Positions 9,650 to 17,977 of a stretch of 62,777 nucleotides of DNA are shown piece after piece. A program made the position numbers and the translations under genes. The notes beneath the pieces were generated by a model. The model was given only the letters and a program-made list of their open reading frames with translations, ran no database searches and was not told the origin of the DNA. The first letter of the stretch is position 1. Each line of letters starts with the position of its first letter. This DNA comes from an uncultured Eubacteriales bacterium (GTDB lineage: Bacteria; Bacillota; Clostridia; Peptostreptococcales; Anaerovoracaceae): assembly GCA_902801255.1 (NCBI GenBank), contig CADCHO010000021.1, positions 1 to 62,777 of the forward strand. Reading direction: 5' to 3'.

Positions 9650-9723
9650 GCGGATGTAGTTCAATGGTAGAACTTCAGCCTTCCAAGCTGATAGCGTGAG
9701 TTCGATTCTCATCATCCGCTCCA
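9650..9723 (+). tRNA. tRNA-Gly (TCC)
   Basis: Acceptor GCGGATG/CATCCGC, anticodon loop CTTCCAA, encoded CCA. Confidence 0.96.
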
Positions 9724-9751
9724 ATTTTTTATAAAGGCAAGTTGGGCATGT

Positions 9752-9828
9752 GGGTCCATAGCTCAGTTGGATAGAGCAACGGCCTTCTAAGCCGTGTGTC
9801 CGGGGTTCGAATCCCTGTGGGCTCACCA
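9752..9828 (+). tRNA. tRNA-Arg (TCT)
   Basis: Acceptor GGGTCCA/TGGGCTC with two wobble pairs, anticodon loop CTTCTAA, encoded CCA. Confidence 0.95.
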
Positions 9829-9855
9829 TTTTTCTTTTTGCCGGTCTCGTGCTGA

Positions 9856-9930
9856 TGGGGTATAGCCAAGCGGTAAGGCAACAGACTTTGACTCTGTCAT
9901 TCGTAGGTTCGAGTCCTGCTACCCCAGCCA
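9856..9930 (+). tRNA. tRNA-Gln (TTG)
   Basis: Acceptor TGGGGTA/TACCCCA, anticodon loop CTTTGAC, encoded CCA. Confidence 0.95.
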
Positions 9931-9935
9931 AATGC

Positions 9936-10011
9936 GACCCATTAGCTCAGTCGGCAGAGCACTTGACTTTTAATCAAGGTGTCCGGAGTTCGAATCTCCG
10001 ATGGGTCACCA
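9936..10011 (+). tRNA. tRNA-Lys (TTT)
   Basis: Acceptor GACCCAT/ATGGGTC, anticodon loop CTTTTAA, encoded CCA. Confidence 0.96.
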
Positions 10012-10033
10012 ATACACCTTATCCCATGGATAC

Positions 10034-10147
<114 letters not shown>

Positions 10148-10157
10148 AAGCCTATTT

Positions 10158-10249
10158 GGAGAAGTACTCAAGTGGCTGAAGAGGACGGTTTGCTAAACCG
10201 TTAGTGTTCGATAAGGGCAGCATGGGTTCGAATCCCATCTTCTCCGCCA
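10158..10249 (+). tRNA. tRNA-Ser (GCT)
   Basis: Class II tRNA; acceptor GGAGAAG/CTTCTCC, anticodon loop TTGCTAA, encoded CCA. Confidence 0.95.
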
Positions 10250-10257
10250 CCTTTTCT

Positions 10258-10333
10258 AGGGGTATAGCTCAGTTGGTAGAGCAGCGGTCTCCAAAACCGC
10301 GTGCCGTGGGTTCAAGTCCTACTGCCCCTGCCA
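10258..10333 (+). tRNA. tRNA-Trp (CCA)
   Basis: Acceptor AGGGGTA/TGCCCCT, anticodon loop CTCCAAA, encoded CCA. Confidence 0.95.
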
Positions 10334-10340
10334 ATTACAT

Positions 10341-10417
10341 CGGGGTGTAGCGCAGTTTGGTAGCGCAACTGGTTTGGGACCAGTGGGCCGCGGGTTCAAA
10401 TCCTGCCACCCCGACCA
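10341..10417 (+). tRNA. tRNA-Pro (TGG), copy 1
   Basis: Acceptor CGGGGTG/CACCCCG, anticodon loop TTTGGGA, encoded CCA. The same 77 bases recur in the next gene. Confidence 0.95.
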
Positions 10418-10438
10418 ACAATTTAATAAAAAGCACGT

Positions 10439-10515
10439 CGGGGTGTAGCGCAGTTTGGTAGCGCAACTGGTTTGGGACCAGTGGGCCGCGGGTTCAAATC
10501 CTGCCACCCCGACCA
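10439..10515 (+). tRNA. tRNA-Pro (TGG), copy 2
   Basis: Identical to the preceding tRNA-Pro at a 98-base period, a recent local gene duplication. Confidence 0.95.
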
Positions 10516-10536
10516 ACTTTTAAAAAGTACTTTCAT

Positions 10537-10612
10537 GGGCCATTAGCTCAGAGGTTAGAGCAACCGGCTCATAACCGGTCGGTCCTTGGTTCGACCCCAA
10601 GATGGCCCACCA
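10537..10612 (+). tRNA. tRNA-Met (CAT), elongator type
   Basis: Acceptor GGGCCAT/ATGGCCC with a G1-C72 pair, so not an initiator; anticodon loop CTCATAA; encoded CCA. A lysidine-modified tRNA-Ile2 would share the CAT anticodon, but the overall sequence resembles elongator Met. Confidence 0.88.
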
Positions 10613-10616
10613 TTAT

Positions 10617-10692
10617 GCTCAGGTAGCTCAGTAGGTAGAGCAGGGGACTGAAAATCCCCGTGTCCCTGGTTCGATTCCGGGCCTGAGCACCA
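10617..10692 (+). tRNA. tRNA-Phe (GAA)
   Basis: Acceptor GCTCAGG/CCTGAGC, anticodon loop CTGAAAA, encoded CCA. Last gene of the array. Confidence 0.95.
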
Positions 10693-10695
10693 CGG

Positions 10696-10725
10696 AGATC
10701 TGTCGCAGATGCGGCAGGTCTTTTT
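10696..10725 (+). terminator. Terminator of the tRNA array
   Basis: An 11-bp stem with two G-T pairs (10696-10706 and 10711-10721), loop AGAT, then five T. It lies 4 bases after tRNA-Phe. Confidence 0.88.
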
Positions 10726-10759
10726 CTTTACGCAGGAGTATCACAAACGTAAAGAATAC

Positions 10760-10788
10760 TTGACACATAATACTTCAGCGGTTACAAT
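10760..10788 (+). promoter_or_regulatory. Promoter of the XRE regulator
   Basis: TTGACA at 10760-10765, 17-base spacer, TACAAT at 10783-10788. The expected start of transcription, near 10795, would make an ATG at 10801 almost leaderless and supports the downstream start at 10828. Confidence 0.82.
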
Positions 10789-10827
10789 AGTGATATAAAT
10801 ATGCACAAGTGTTCGCCGCGGAGACTT

Positions 10828-11031
10828 ATGGAAAACAATCTTGCAAAGATAAGAAAAGAGAAAAAGATAGGGCAGAGTTATCTGGTAGAACAGCTTGGGG
10901 TATCGAGACAGTCGATCAGCTCCATTGAGAACGGCAGATGCACTCCATCTCTTGAACTTGCAATGGATATAGCTTATCTCCTTGACATGCCGATCGAAGA
11001 GATATTCATCCACGAGAACCGCTTTAAATAG
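10828..11031 (+). CDS. Small XRE-family helix-turn-helix regulator
   Basis: A 67-residue protein consisting of one HTH_3 (Cro/CI) domain: the segments LAKIRKEKKIG, LGVSRQSISSIENGR and PSLELAMDIAYLLDM form the helices. The C-terminus IEEIFIHE is typical of the short YozG-like group. The ATG at 10828 has GGAG just upstream, whereas 10801 sits only a few bases after the predicted transcription start; the longer form would add nine residues (76 in all). The gene has its own promoter and terminator. The target is unknown. A perfect inverted repeat directly downstream (11055-11074), ahead of the hydrolase gene, is a candidate operator. Confidence 0.85.
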   Translation: MENNLAKIRKEKKIGQSYLVEQLGVSRQSISSIENGRCTPSLELAMDIAYLLDMPIEEIFIHENRFK

Positions 11032-11050
11032 CTCCTGACGGGGCTTTTTC
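11030..11050 (+). terminator. Terminator after XRE gene
   Basis: A 6-bp stem (11030-11035 and 11040-11045) with loop TGAC, followed by five T; it overlaps the XRE stop codon. Confidence 0.72.
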
Positions 11051-11054
11051 TTTA

Positions 11055-11074
11055 TGAATATTTGATAATATTCA
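11055..11074. promoter_or_regulatory. Inverted repeat, candidate operator
   Basis: A perfect 8-bp inverted repeat TGAATATT/AATATTCA around a TGAT spacer. It lies between the XRE gene and the secreted hydrolase, and overlaps a TTGATA that could serve as a -35. Confidence 0.4.
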
Positions 11075-11114
11075 CTCATAGGGATAAACAATAGTTATAA
11101 AATCACGGACAAAG

Positions 11115-11165
11115 ATGGCGAAGTGCCGCTTTGTCTATTTTGGTTTACGAATAATTAATTATTAA
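11115..11165 (+). CDS. Possible 16-codon leader ORF before the cell-wall hydrolase
   Basis: ATG at 11115 preceded by GGACAAAG, the same sequence that precedes the real hydrolase ATG at 11175 (11-base direct repeat GGACAAAGATG at 11107 and 11167). The frame encodes MAKCRFVYFGLRIINY and stops 9 bases before the hydrolase. The segment also folds: GACAAAG at 11108-11114 pairs with CTTTGTC at 11129-11135, with an inner GGC/GCC pair. It could be a leader peptide or only a duplicated ribosome site. Confidence 0.3.
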   Translation: MAKCRFVYFGLRIINY

Positions 11166-11174
11166 AGGACAAAG

Positions 11175-12611
11175 ATGAAAAGAGCAAATACGATCAAACT
11201 TAATATTTTCGTTGTTACATTCTTTTTTGCGCTGATAATGGTAGCATTCTCATACGCTGCTTTTGCTGCATCTGTACCATCTGCCTCCGGCCAGATCAAC
11301 GCTCCGGGCGGAGCAGTACTCAGAAAATCGGCATCCGCGAAATCAGCAAAAAAGTGCGTACTGGCGGATAACACTGTGATAACGATCCACAAGGAAGTGT
11401 TCAAATCAAAGACCAGCACATCCAAAAAGAATAAGTGGTATTATGTTACGGCCAATGGAAATAAAGGGTACATCAGAACTGACCTGGTAGATAATATCAG
11501 CTATGGTTACGTAAGCGGCAAGACAAAAGCCAAAGTCGTTTTCCGAAAAGGCGCCGGAACTAAGATGAAGAAGAAAGGCAGTTTCAGGAAAGGCGCTGCA
11601 GTAACTGTTGTTCTTAAGGCAAAACCGGTCTCTTCCACGAAAGGCAGCAGCGGCACATGGTATAAGGTCCTGTCCGGTGGTAAATACTATTATGTGTGCT
11701 CAAGCAAGGTAAAGATAACGGGAGCCATGACTGATGAACAGTTTATGCAATATCTGAGCAGTGAAGGCTTTCCGGATTCCTACAAAAGCAAACTTATAGC
11801 GCTTCACAGCATACATCCTAACTGGGGCTTTGTTGGCTATAAGACAAACATTCCATGGGCGACAGCGCTGTCAAAGCAGACGAGCGGAGGAAGGTCTCTG
11901 GTATCGGGATCATATCCTTCAAAATACAGAGACGGCACCAAACAGTACGAACCGGGATGGTACAAAGCAAACACAAAGGTAGTAGCCTACTACATGGATC
12001 CGCGTAATTTCCTGAATGAGAACAGCATGTTCATGTTTGAGGATCTGTCATATAAGCCTTCCTACCAGACGGCAACTGTCGTTAATACAATACTTGCACC
12101 GACGAAGCTTCCGGCGTACGGATTTACTGCAAATGTATTCGTCAATGCAGGATCGTCAAGTAATGTAAGCCCGGTATTTCTTGCTTCAAGAGCCAGACAG
12201 GAGACCGGCAACGGAGGCGATGCTGTAAACGGGACCAAGATCCTCGGCACCGCAGTATATAATCCGTTCAACATAGGAGCGTTCGGAGGAACAAATCCGC
12301 TGTACAACGGACTGATATATGCTTACGGAAAGGGATGGACGACTCCGGCGAAGGCTACAGCAGGAGGTGCACAGGAACTGGCCAAGAACTACATAAATCA
12401 GGGACAGTTCACAACTTACTATCAGAGATTCAACGTAAGGAACGGTGCGTCGAAGGCAGGTACTCATCAGTACATGACAAATATCATGGCGCCATACAGC
12501 GAAGCTCTTTCAACATACGATTCATATACGAAGTATGGCATACTCAATCAGCCTTTGGTATTTGAGATACCGATATATGAAGGAATGCCGGCTTCAACAA
12601 AATTACCGTAA
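11175..12611 (+). CDS. Secreted SH3 and glucosaminidase-type cell-wall hydrolase
   Basis: A 478-residue protein with an N-terminal signal peptide (basic start, hydrophobic stretch, AFA cleavage motif near residue 31). Two bacterial SH3-like segments follow: WYYVTANGNKGYIRTDLV near 87-105 and WYKVLSGGKYYYVCSS near 161-177. From about 195 a conserved region contains LHSIHPNWGFVGYKTN, the NFLNEN and MFMFEDLSY segments, SRARQETGNGG and YNPFNIGAFGG. This matches the LytD/endo-beta-N-acetylglucosaminidase group of clostridial autolysins, where the Glu in RQETG is the expected catalytic acid. It would act outside the cell on peptidoglycan. The start follows an AAGG site. It is monocistronic, with a bidirectional terminator after it. 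Confidence 0.85.
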   Translation: MKRANTIKLNIFVVTFFFALIMVAFSYAAFAASVPSASGQINAPGGAVLRKSASAKSAKKCVLADNTVITIHKEVFKSKTSTSKKNKWYYVTANGNKGYIRTDLVDNISYGYVSGKTKAKVVFRKGAGTKMKKKGSFRKGAAVTVVLKAKPVSSTKGSSGTWYKVLSGGKYYYVCSSKVKITGAMTDEQFMQYLSSEGFPDSYKSKLIALHSIHPNWGFVGYKTNIPWATALSKQTSGGRSLVSGSYPSKYRDGTKQYEPGWYKANTKVVAYYMDPRNFLNENSMFMFEDLSYKPSYQTATVVNTILAPTKLPAYGFTANVFVNAGSSSNVSPVFLASRARQETGNGGDAVNGTKILGTAVYNPFNIGAFGGTNPLYNGLIYAYGKGWTTPAKATAGGAQELAKNYINQGQFTTYYQRFNVRNGASKAGTHQYMTNIMAPYSEALSTYDSYTKYGILNQPLVFEIPIYEGMPASTKLP

Positions 12612-12612
12612 A

Positions 12613-12638
12613 AAAAGATCTCCGAAAGGAGACCTTTT
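12613..12638. terminator. Bidirectional terminator between convergent genes
   Basis: Stem AAAGATCTCC with GGAGACCTTT (one A-C mismatch), loop GAAA, with A and T runs on the two sides. It serves the hydrolase (+) and the radical SAM gene (-), whose stop lies inside it. Confidence 0.75.
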
Positions 12639-13563
12639 ATAATGCTGATGCTGCGCCCTGGCGCGTGTCACGTGTTTTGAGTTCGCTGTTTATCATGTTG
12701 AGTATCGTACGCTTGCGGTAGCTCCATTCGGGGGATACTAGTATTTTGCGCGGCACATCCCCCGTTAATCTGTGTATCGTCACCTCAGCTGGAATGATCT
12801 CTAGACAGCGCACCACCAGGTCCACATACTCTTCAATCGAATCAAACGGCACATATTCCGGCATCGCCCTGTACAGAGGCGATGTTTTTACTATGTTCAT
12901 AAGATGCAGCTTAATGCCGAATACGGGAAGGCTGCAGACTTTTCTGACAGACTCAAGCATCATATCCTGAGTCTCGCCCGGCAGACCGAGTATAAGGTGA
13001 GTGACTGCTCTGATGCCGCGTGAGATGAGCGCCTCTGCTGCATTTTCATAATCCTCATATGCGTAGCATGTGTTCATCGCTTTGAGAGTAGCGTTATGAG
13101 TGCTCTGAAGGCCAAGCTCGACCCACATGAAATGATTTTTATTTATCTCATCGAGCAGATCCAGAACGTCATCTCCCAGACAGTCAGGCCTGGTAGCTAT
13201 GGCAATGCCGCTTATCCGCGGATCGTCAAGAGCCGCATAGTACCTTGCGCGAAGGATATCAACCGGAGCATATGTATTGGTAAAAGACTGGAAGTAGGCG
13301 ATATAGCACGCATCGGGCCATTTTTCCGAGAGCCGGTCTATCTGCTCGCTGATCGATGCAGAATAGTCTATTGCAGAAGATGAAGCGTGAGATGCAAGTT
13401 CACCGGATCCACCTTCAGAGCAGAAAGCACATCCGCCGAATCCAACAGTTCCGTCACGGTTAGGGCATGTAAAACCGGCGTCGATACTCAGCTTTACAGT
13501 TTTGTGTCCGAACTCTGACTTAAGATAATCACCTATGGAATTATATCTTTCACCGCCCTGCAT
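12637..13563 (-). CDS. Radical SAM protein, YhcC/TIGR01212 family
   Basis: A 308-residue radical SAM enzyme of the YhcC group. The 4Fe-4S ligands are Cys33, Cys45 and Cys48 (C-x11-C-x2-C), the long spacing typical of Elp3-like and YhcC proteins. YIAYFQSFTNTYAP, IATRPDCL and WVELGLQS are further family segments. The C-terminal end is short and basic. AGGAGG precedes the ATG on the minus strand. It is transcribed divergently from queH and is the only minus-strand gene in this part. The substrate of the family is not known; a role in RNA modification has been suggested by its relation to Elp3, but nothing here proves it. Confidence 0.88.
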   Translation of the reverse strand: MQGGERYNSIGDYLKSEFGHKTVKLSIDAGFTCPNRDGTVGFGGCAFCSEGGSGELASHASSSAIDYSASISEQIDRLSEKWPDACYIAYFQSFTNTYAPVDILRARYYAALDDPRISGIAIATRPDCLGDDVLDLLDEINKNHFMWVELGLQSTHNATLKAMNTCYAYEDYENAAEALISRGIRAVTHLILGLPGETQDMMLESVRKVCSLPVFGIKLHLMNIVKTSPLYRAMPEYVPFDSIEEYVDLVVRCLEIIPAEVTIHRLTGDVPRKILVSPEWSYRKRTILNMINSELKTRDTRQGAASAL

Positions 13564-13584
13564 GTATCACGCGACCTCCTTTTG

Positions 13585-13593
13585 TGATACAAT
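13585..13593 (+). promoter_or_regulatory. Extended -10 promoter before queH
   Basis: TGATACAAT is an extended -10 element, with no good -35. It lies between the divergent radical SAM gene and queH, and argues against a queH start at GTG 13584. Confidence 0.5.
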
Positions 13594-13616
13594 ATTATGA
13601 ATTGTTGCGTACATCT

Positions 13617-14303
13617 ATGAACGCAGAAAGTGGAAAGGGAAGAGCATTGGAAAAAACTTCGGGCTGCATACCGCAGATCAACTGCGAAGAACTGAATCTC
13701 GTATCCGGAGAACTCTCCGGAGTGGCGCTCATGCCTAAAAAGCCTTCAGTCCTTATGCATGCCTGCTGCGGACCATGCTCAACATCATGCGTGGAGAGGA
13801 CCGCCCCTGACTATGCTCTGACCCTGTACTATTATAATCCAAACATAACTGACAGAGAAGAGTACTATCTGAGGCGCGACACACTGCTTCATTTTCTTGA
13901 TGCATTCAATGAAGAGCATAAGGATATGTATACAGTGGGCTATATCGAAGGCGCGTATGAACCCGACAGGTTCATTATAAAGGCTTCGCCGCTGGCAGAT
14001 GAGCCCGAGGGCGGAAGACGATGCGACCTTTGCTTCGCTCTGAGACTGACCGAGACTGCCAGGATGGCAAAGGAACTCGGCATGGAGTACTTCACAACTA
14101 CCATGTCGGTAAGCCCGCACAAAAATTATGACAAGATCAAAGCTCTCGGACTTGCACTCGAGGAAGAAACCGGAGTCAAATTTCTCGATATAGATTTCAA
14201 GAAGAAAAACGGGTTCGGCCGCAGTGTAGAGCTTTCGAAGAAATACGGGCTGTACAGACAGAACTTCTGCGGATGTGATTTCGCAAGATATGCAGCCAAA
14301 TAA
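13617..14303 (+). CDS. queH: Epoxyqueuosine reductase QueH
   Basis: A 228-residue member of the QueH (DUF208) family, the B12-independent enzyme for the last step of queuosine synthesis, reducing epoxyqueuosine in tRNA. The paired cysteines HACCGPCS and the later CDLC and CGCDFA motifs are the Fe-S and metal ligands. The start is uncertain: ATG 13617 lacks a ribosome site, while TTG 13647 has AAGGGAAG upstream and gives 218 residues; GTG 13584 overlaps the promoter. The other late queuosine genes, queA and tgt, lie 20 kb downstream. The gene is followed closely by asnA. Confidence 0.92.
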   Translation: MNAESGKGRALEKTSGCIPQINCEELNLVSGELSGVALMPKKPSVLMHACCGPCSTSCVERTAPDYALTLYYYNPNITDREEYYLRRDTLLHFLDAFNEEHKDMYTVGYIEGAYEPDRFIIKASPLADEPEGGRRCDLCFALRLTETARMAKELGMEYFTTTMSVSPHKNYDKIKALGLALEEETGVKFLDIDFKKKNGFGRSVELSKKYGLYRQNFCGCDFARYAAK

Positions 14304-14337
14304 CCAAAAGGGACTTAAGATAAAAGGAGAAAAAACA

Positions 14338-15348
14338 ATGAGCAAACTATTCATTCCAAAAGACTACAAGCCACTGCTCGATCCGACGGAAACACAGAGA
14401 GCCATCAAAAGAATTAAAGATCACTTCCAGAGAGAACTCGCACACGGGCTCAATCTCGGAAGAGTGTCGGCTCCTCTGTTTGTTATCCCTCAGACAGGAC
14501 TCAACGATAATCTGAACGGTTATGAAAGAAGAGTTGAGTTCACCATCAAGGATATGAACGAGCAGCAGGTTGAGGTTGTCCAGTCACTTGCGAAGTGGAA
14601 GAGAATGGCGCTCGGGAGATACGGAGTAGAGCCGGGACGCGGGCTTTATACCGACATGAATGCTATCAGGCGTGATGAGGAGCTCGACAATATCCATTCG
14701 ATCTATGTTGACCAGTGGGACTGGGAAAAGGTCATAACCGCCGACCAGAGAAACGATGAGTTCCTCGAGCATACTGTAAGAGTCATTTACTGGTGCCTGA
14801 AAGACCTTGCTGATTACGTAAATGATCATTATCCGGAGATAGGTATCGACCTTCCTGACAAGATCAAATTTATTGATTCGCAGGAGCTCGAGAACTGGTA
14901 TCCTGATAAAACCTCAAAGGAAAGAGAGCGCTTAGCTGCTGAAGAGTTCGGTGCTATATTCGTAAAGCGCATAGGCTGCAAACTCAATTCAGGCAAGCCT
15001 CATGACGGAAGAGCTCCTGATTATGATGACTGGGAACTCAACGGAGACATTATCCTCTGGAACCCGGTTCTTGAAGACGCTTTCGAGATCAGTTCCATGG
15101 GAATCCGTGTCGATGCCGAATCCATGGTACGTCAGCTTGAGCTGGACGGCAAGGAAGACAGAAAACAGCTGAAATTCCATCAGGATATTATCAACAACAG
15201 GCTTCCGCTTACTGTCGGAGGAGGTATCGGCCAGAGCAGACTCTGCATGTATTTCCTGAAGAAGGCACACATAGGAGAGGTTCAGGTATCTGTATGGCCT
15301 GAAGACATGTATGAGGAATGCGCTGCAAATAACATATTCCTTCTGTAA
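14338..15348 (+). CDS. asnA: Aspartate-ammonia ligase (asparagine synthetase A)
   Basis: A 336-residue AsnA, a class II aminoacyl-tRNA-synthetase-like enzyme that makes asparagine from aspartate, ammonia and ATP. Landmarks are VSAPLFV, GLNDNLNG, the YTDMNAIRRDE stretch near 105-116, HSIYVDQWDWE and the C-terminal GGGIGQSRLCM. The start at 14338 has AAGGAG 7 bases upstream; earlier in-frame ATG codons lie inside queH. Length matches the E. coli enzyme (330). Use of AsnA rather than glutamine-dependent AsnB is common in gut anaerobes with plentiful ammonia. Confidence 0.96.
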   Translation: MSKLFIPKDYKPLLDPTETQRAIKRIKDHFQRELAHGLNLGRVSAPLFVIPQTGLNDNLNGYERRVEFTIKDMNEQQVEVVQSLAKWKRMALGRYGVEPGRGLYTDMNAIRRDEELDNIHSIYVDQWDWEKVITADQRNDEFLEHTVRVIYWCLKDLADYVNDHYPEIGIDLPDKIKFIDSQELENWYPDKTSKERERLAAEEFGAIFVKRIGCKLNSGKPHDGRAPDYDDWELNGDIILWNPVLEDAFEISSMGIRVDAESMVRQLELDGKEDRKQLKFHQDIINNRLPLTVGGGIGQSRLCMYFLKKAHIGEVQVSVWPEDMYEECAANNIFLL

Positions 15349-15368
15349 CCATCTGTGAGACCTTTTAA

Positions 15369-17363
15369 ATGCAGTATATCGACGTAGTCATTGATAATAA
15401 AAGCGTGAATACGGACAGCTTCTATACCTATAAGGCACCGGATGAGGTCACAGTAGGCACCAAGCTGACAGTGCCTTTCTCGAGGAGGAGCAAAAGCGTC
15501 GATGCATACTGTGTTGATACAGATGTTGAATGCGCCCTGGATGATTCAAAAGTGAAGGAGATCGATACCTATGATCCCGCACGCTCTCTCAACTCAGAGA
15601 TGGTGCAGACGGCCATGTGGATGCGCAGACGCTACGGGGTCAAATACATAGACGGTCTCAAGATGTTCGCGGTTGAAGGCAAGCGTGAGAAAGCACTCAA
15701 AGCCGGCACAGGCATCATGGCCTCTGATCCGGACTATAAGCTTACAGATGAGCAGGCAGAAGCAGTATCAAAGATATGTGCTTCAATTGAAAAGCATGAA
15801 TCAAAGACTTATCTGATAAAAGGCGTGACCAACAGCGGAAAGACTGAAGTATATATTCAGGCAGCCGCAAAAGCGCTGGATACAGGAAGGACTGCAATAA
15901 TACTGCTGCCCGAGATAGCATTGGCATCGCAGGTTGCTCAGCGCTTCAGGGAACGCTTCGGAAGCGATAAAATAGCTACGCTTCACAGCAGACTGAAGAA
16001 ATCCGAGCGGCTTTCTGAGTGGCTGAGGATAAGGAAGGGCGAAGCAAGGATCGTCATAGGTGCCCGCACATCAGTCTTTGCGCCTCTTGACAATATAGGT
16101 GTTATTGTCATTGATGAGGAGCACGAAAGCACGTATAAATCAGACCATAATCCAAAGTATGAGACTGTGGATGTTGCCTTTAAAAGAGCATCTCTGTCAA
16201 AAGCCGTGCTGGTGCTTGGTAGCGCAACTCCGGGTGTGACATCGTATTTCAGAGCAAAGTCCGGCATCTATGAGCTCATTGAGATGAAGGAACGCATCGG
16301 CGAAAGCGTGATGCCGAAACTTGAGATCATAGATATGCGAAAAGAAGCTGCCGCAGGGAATACAAGTGTTATTTCCAGGGAACTCGCCCGCAGAATAGAC
16401 GGTGCTCTTTCACGAAAGGAACAGGTGATATTGTTCCTTAACCGCAGAGGATTCTCTACACGCATACTCTGCCCGGACTGCGGCTTCGTAATGAGCTGTC
16501 CGGACTGCGGTATATCGCTCACATATCATAAATCTGTCAACGCTGCGGTCTGTCACTACTGCGGACGCAAATTCCCGGTACCCGAAAAGTGCCCTGACTG
16601 CGGAAGCAGGTTTATAAGATATGCTGGCGCCGGCACCGAAAAGGTTGAAGAAGAAGTAAAACGCATCTGGTCTGAAGCGGGAGTCGACAGGTTCGATATA
16701 GATACAGCATCAGCTGCTGATGATCCGGTCAAGGTTATAAATGACTTCCAGAAGGGACGTACCGACATACTTGTAGGCACTCAGTTGCTTGCAAAGGGCC
16801 TGGATTTCAGGAATGTGGGTCTTGTCGGAATAATAAACGCTGATGTCAGCCTCAACATCCCTGACTACAGGTCAACGGAACGCACTTACCAGCTGATCAC
16901 GCAGGTAGCAGGGCGTGCCGGAAGGACCGGAGGCGAAAGCAGCGTGCTCATACAGACTTATGAGCCGGAAAGCGAAGTGATTCGCGAAGCAGCTGCGGGA
17001 GACTATGAAAGTTTTTACGAATCAGAGCTCCTTCACAGAAGTATTATGAATTATCCGCCGTACTCTGATATAATCTCCGTCGGACTTGTTGCGGAAGATG
17101 ATGATACTGCGATGGCTTACGCAAATGCTTTCAGAAGCAGGCTCACCGGGCTGAAATCAGCTCCTGAAGGAGCAACAGTGATGATGCCGAGACTCGACGA
17201 AAGACGCAGCGACGGAAGGTCGAGAGCGGTATTCATGATCAAGGCTCCGCAGGGAAGCAGGGCGGGATATGTCAGCGAATATATGGCATTCCGCGACCGC
17301 ATGATTGAAAACAGGGCTCCGGCTTTCATAGAAATAGACATAAATCCTTACGGATCAATATAA
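15369..17363 (+). CDS. priA: Primosomal protein N' (replication restart helicase PriA)
   Basis: A 664-residue PriA, shorter than the usual 730 or more because the N-terminal DNA-binding part is compact. Walker A is GVTNSGKTE at 152-160, Walker B is IDEEHES near 250, and the zinc module carries four CxxC-like pairs (CPDC, CPDC, CHYC, CPDC) around residues 372-415. A GAGTEKVEEE segment starts the second helicase lobe. PriA reloads the replisome at collapsed forks. It begins the priA-def-fmt-yugP-rsmB-stp-prkC-rsgA-rpe run, a typical Firmicutes operon with very small gaps. No strong Shine-Dalgarno is visible. Confidence 0.95.
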   Translation: MQYIDVVIDNKSVNTDSFYTYKAPDEVTVGTKLTVPFSRRSKSVDAYCVDTDVECALDDSKVKEIDTYDPARSLNSEMVQTAMWMRRRYGVKYIDGLKMFAVEGKREKALKAGTGIMASDPDYKLTDEQAEAVSKICASIEKHESKTYLIKGVTNSGKTEVYIQAAAKALDTGRTAIILLPEIALASQVAQRFRERFGSDKIATLHSRLKKSERLSEWLRIRKGEARIVIGARTSVFAPLDNIGVIVIDEEHESTYKSDHNPKYETVDVAFKRASLSKAVLVLGSATPGVTSYFRAKSGIYELIEMKERIGESVMPKLEIIDMRKEAAAGNTSVISRELARRIDGALSRKEQVILFLNRRGFSTRILCPDCGFVMSCPDCGISLTYHKSVNAAVCHYCGRKFPVPEKCPDCGSRFIRYAGAGTEKVEEEVKRIWSEAGVDRFDIDTASAADDPVKVINDFQKGRTDILVGTQLLAKGLDFRNVGLVGIINADVSLNIPDYRSTERTYQLITQVAGRAGRTGGESSVLIQTYEPESEVIREAAAGDYESFYESELLHRSIMNYPPYSDIISVGLVAEDDDTAMAYANAFRSRLTGLKSAPEGATVMMPRLDERRSDGRSRAVFMIKAPQGSRAGYVSEYMAFRDRMIENRAPAFIEIDINPYGSI

Positions 17364-17383
17364 ATCACAGGAAAGAAGAAACT

Positions 17384-17977
17384 ATGGCACTAAGAAATAT
17401 CACTACTAAAGGCGACGAGATACTCGCTAAAAAATGCAAACCGGTAAAAGAGATAACTCCGCGTATCGCTGAAGCATGTGCAGACATGGTAGAGACCATG
17501 ATCGCAGCCGACGGAGTGGGCATTGCTGCTCCTCAGGTAGGTATCATGAAGAGATTCTTTATTGCTATGCCTCATGTGGACGCCGAAGATGAGGAGACAA
17601 GAGACAGAATCTATGTGATGATCAACCCTGAGATCACTTACAGAGAGGGAACTCAGGAATCGAGCGAAGGATGTCTGTCGGTACCGGGATACATGGGCCT
17701 CGTGGACAGACCTTATAAGATAAAGATAAAAGGTACTGATCTTCAGGGTGTAGAGCATGAATACGAATTCGAGGGATTCGAGGCGACCGTATTCTGCCAT
17801 GAATACGATCATCTTGACGGAATACTGTATTCAGATATCGCTAAGGATATGATGACGGTAGAGGAGTATTCTGAGATCCTCCACGAGCTGCAGGAGCAGC
17901 ATGCGGAGGACGATGAAGATTCAGATACAGACAACTCCGAGATCTGGGAAATGAAAAAGGAAAGAAGCAACCAATAG
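17384..17977 (+). CDS. def: Peptide deformylase
   Basis: A 197-residue metallohydrolase that removes the formyl group from nascent proteins. The three motifs are GVGIAAPQVG near residues 45-54, EGCLSVPG near 90-97 and HEYDHLDG near 136-143, which provide the Cys and two His metal ligands and the catalytic Glu. A Glu/Asp-rich tail of about 30 residues (QEQHAEDDEDSDTDNSE) extends beyond the usual end. AAGAAGAAA stands before the ATG. The fmt start follows the stop directly, pairing formylation and deformylation in one mRNA. Confidence 0.96.
   Translation: MALRNITTKGDEILAKKCKPVKEITPRIAEACADMVETMIAADGVGIAAPQVGIMKRFFIAMPHVDAEDEETRDRIYVMINPEITYREGTQESSEGCLSVPGYMGLVDRPYKIKIKGTDLQGVEHEYEFEGFEATVFCHEYDHLDGILYSDIAKDMMTVEEYSEILHELQEQHAEDDEDSDTDNSEIWEMKKERSNQ

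Noticed and set aside
11100-11165. Cyclic dinucleotide riboswitch before the cell-wall hydrolase
   Set aside because: The leader is too short and lacks the conserved core of ydaO or GEMM riboswitches; only a simple hairpin is visible.
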